This document shows positions 62,561 through 64,000 of a stretch of 64,000 bases of DNA, piece after piece. Source of the stretch: Thermoprotei archaeon (GTDB lineage Archaea > Thermoproteota > Thermoprotei > QMSL01 > B3-G16). The stretch is from assembly GCA_021162845.1 (NCBI GenBank), contig JAGGXX010000050.1, positions 43,828 through 107,827 of the forward strand, in the 5' to 3' direction. The notes under the pieces are model-generated. The model did not search any database. It saw only the letters and a program-made list of their open reading frames with translations, and was not told the origin of the DNA. Within the stretch, counting starts at the first letter, position 1. Each line of letters starts with the position of its first letter. The position numbers and the translations under genes were made by a program.

Positions 62561-63155
62561 GCGACCTACACCCCCTCAGGTATTCCTTAATGCTTTCATA
62601 GTAATGACGATTTATCAAACCTTCACTGAATAGGAATTCCACTATATCCATGAGGCGAGCTAAAAAGTGAAGCGTGACTCCCTCTTTGGCGAGGCGCTCG
62701 CAAGCTCCCTGTCCCCTATCGACCACCACGAAGGCGTCATAAACACGAATACCTTCCTCCCTTAGTGCCCTCACCGCTCTAAGGATGCTCCCTCCAGTTG
62801 TGGATACATCATCCACGACCAACGCCGTAGCTCCTGGATTATAATCGCCCTCTACAAGCCTCTTAGTGCCATGTCCTCTTTCGCCCTTACGGACGTAGAT
62901 GAGGGGCATCTTCAGCTTATACGCAATGAGAGTTGCTAACGGGATGCCACCAGTGGCTATGCCGCAGACCAAGTCCGCTTTGATCTCCCTGATCTTATTA
63001 ACACAGAGATCCGTTATCCTCTCGAAGACCTCGGGATGGGAAGGTATGCGCCTGAGATCCACGTAAATCGGGCTTCGCATACCTGATGTAAGCAGGAAAT
63101 CGCCTACTTGCACACAATTTAGCTTGTAGAGAAGGAGGGCTAGCTCACTGATCAT
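62553..63155 (-). CDS. pyrE: orotate phosphoribosyltransferase
   Basis: About 200 residues with the PRPP-binding motif LVVDDVSTTGGS (residues about 112-123), TSGMRSPIYVDLR and YVRKGERGHG (catalytic loop). It joins orotate and PRPP to OMP. ATG 63155 follows GGGAGG by seven bases and overlaps the pyrF end by 11 bases; the longer frame to 63179 is less likely. Confidence 0.93.
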   Translation of the reverse strand: MISELALLLYKLNCVQVGDFLLTSGMRSPIYVDLRRIPSHPEVFERITDLCVNKIREIKADLVCGIATGGIPLATLIAYKLKMPLIYVRKGERGHGTKRLVEGDYNPGATALVVDDVSTTGGSILRAVRALREEGIRVYDAFVVVDRGQGACERLAKEGVTLHFLARLMDIVEFLFSEGLINRHYYESIKEYLRGCRSRV

Positions 63156-63855
63156 GAAGCGCCTCCCTCTCACTTTCAACTATGCGTCGAGCGCTTAAAA
63201 GGGGGTCGGATGCCTCATATATGGCTCTGCCCACGATCTCGAAGTCTGCCCCGAACTTCAAGGCCTCACCCGCCGTGGCTCCTTGCCTTATCACTCCGGG
63301 AGCGAAGATCAACTGATCTCGATTTAGTCTCTCTCGCGCGAGCTTTATGTACATAGGTTTAGTAGCCCCCACTACAACGCCGTCAACACCTACTCCTCTA
63401 GCATAATCTAGGAGGACGCTTAAGTTCTTCTCAAACAATATAGCCCCCTTATGGCTCATCATCAGCACTCCTATTATGGAGGCATTCAGTCCATGAGAAA
63501 AGGGTACTAATTCATCAATGCTCATGGGAAAAAGATGCGTGATTACGGCATTAAAGCCCATATCGACTAACACCTTAACTGTTGCCTTCATTATATGAGG
63601 AACGTCAGCTAGCTTGAAATCGGCTATGAAGAAGTACTCAGAAGAGTATTGCTTAATGATATCCAATACCCCCTTAATGCCTATGCTCAGCGTTAGCGGA
63701 TGGCCTATCTTAACGCCGATCACATAATCCCTCAGGATCGAAAGAAGGTACACGGCCCTGCTTGAGCAATAATCCTTAGGGCCCAGCAAATCCAGAGCCA
63801 ATATCAGACGTGAACCTTTCTCCTCGGCCTTGCTCATCAGGTTAGCGAGACTCAA
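63145..63855 (-). CDS. pyrF: orotidine-5'-phosphate decarboxylase
   Basis: The 236-residue barrel has IADFKLADVPHI, the DxKxxD active site (Asp 79, Lys 81, Asp 84), LALDLLGP at the start and PGVIRQGATAG near the phosphate loop. It decarboxylates OMP to UMP. It is the first gene of the pyr operon. The TTG at 63855 and ATG 63837 are both possible starts. A box-A-like ATATATA lies near 63890. Confidence 0.92.
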   Translation of the reverse strand: MSLANLMSKAEEKGSRLILALDLLGPKDYCSSRAVYLLSILRDYVIGVKIGHPLTLSIGIKGVLDIIKQYSSEYFFIADFKLADVPHIMKATVKVLVDMGFNAVITHLFPMSIDELVPFSHGLNASIIGVLMMSHKGAILFEKNLSVLLDYARGVGVDGVVVGATKPMYIKLARERLNRDQLIFAPGVIRQGATAGEALKFGADFEIVGRAIYEASDPLLSARRIVESEREALHDQ

Positions 63856-63885
63856 GAAGACGCCCTTCCTATCATGAAGGGGGAG

Positions 63886-63895
63886 TGGTATATAT
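63886..63895 (-). promoter_or_regulatory. likely pyr operon promoter
   Basis: On the minus strand CGATATATACC near 63886-63895 resembles box A. Transcription would start about 25 bases on, just ahead of pyrF, so the leader is short. Confidence 0.4.
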
Positions 63896-64000
63896 CGTTT
63901 ACCTTTAGGATCCCTCCACCCTTAATCCCTGAAATTATCCTAAAAATATATTATAATGTATTAGACGGTTAGATGTGCAGTGGATGTATATGGACTATGG

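Overview
This 64 kb window looks like chromosomal DNA of a thermophilic archaeon, most likely of the Thermoproteota/TACK side. The evidence is a HerA-NurA pair, an Lhr-type helicase, TrmB, V4R and CARF-like regulators, an archaeal dUTPase, a TldD protein, purple-box-like AT promoters, frequent GTG/TTG starts and GGTGAT-type ribosome sites matching the archaeal 16S 3' end. Proteins are rich in charged residues and AGG/AGA/ATA codons are common. I saw no rRNA, tRNA, CRISPR array, insertion sequence or prophage. The exact lineage cannot be fixed from the sequence.

Layout. 1-3090: end of a Gfo/Idh/MocA dehydrogenase, then a tight HAD / Maf / CinA-like set. 3181-9306: a large secreted protein, a V4R-domain protein and a GH31 alpha-glucosidase. 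9537-12878: aminotransferase, MDR dehydrogenase and, convergent, a nucleoside hydrolase. 13305-20508: a Ca2+-type P-ATPase, a DapA-family aldolase, an Lhr-like helicase and a small unknown partner. 20613-24586: pyrophosphatase divergent from a hom-lysC-asd aspartate-family operon. 24669-29264: a cysteine-free DUF2148-like protein, a UroD-like protein, SpoIIM-family membrane protein, HD hydrolase, an archaeal AAA-type ATPase. 29290-33019: a fused Mg-chelatase-like I/D protein, DUF362, and a PF04008-type protein. 33036-37060: HerA-NurA operon divergent from a CARF-like winged-helix regulator. 37162-42901: TatD hydrolase, RsmC-like methyltransferase, a 42-residue zinc ribbon, TldD, radical SAM and a RACo-type corrinoid activase in one direction. 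42904-46644: UDP-sugar dehydrogenase operon with dUTPase, divergent from TrmB. 46704-56990: SppA-like protease fusion, amidohydrolase, second UroD/MtaA-type methyltransferase, MFS transporter, HAD, RecA-like protein and a nucleotidyltransferase-phosphohexomutase fusion. 57093-58016: two small regulatory-looking genes. 58149-63855: an almost complete pyrimidine operon, pyrF-E-B-I-K-C-D, with overlapping genes.

How the genes work together. The pyr cluster makes UMP from carbamoyl phosphate and aspartate, hom-lysC-asd feeds homoserine, and WecC-like plus MocA-like enzymes with the GDP-mannose-type fusion supply activated sugars for glycosylation. RACo plus two UroD-family proteins point to corrinoid methyl transfer, although no corrinoid protein is in the window. 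The most interesting leads are the CARF-like regulator facing the NurA-HerA promoter across dyad-rich DNA, the TldD/radical SAM/RACo gene string, the cysteine-free DUF2148 protein, the phosphomutase domain without its serine, and several exact palindromes at divergent promoters and convergent gene ends.
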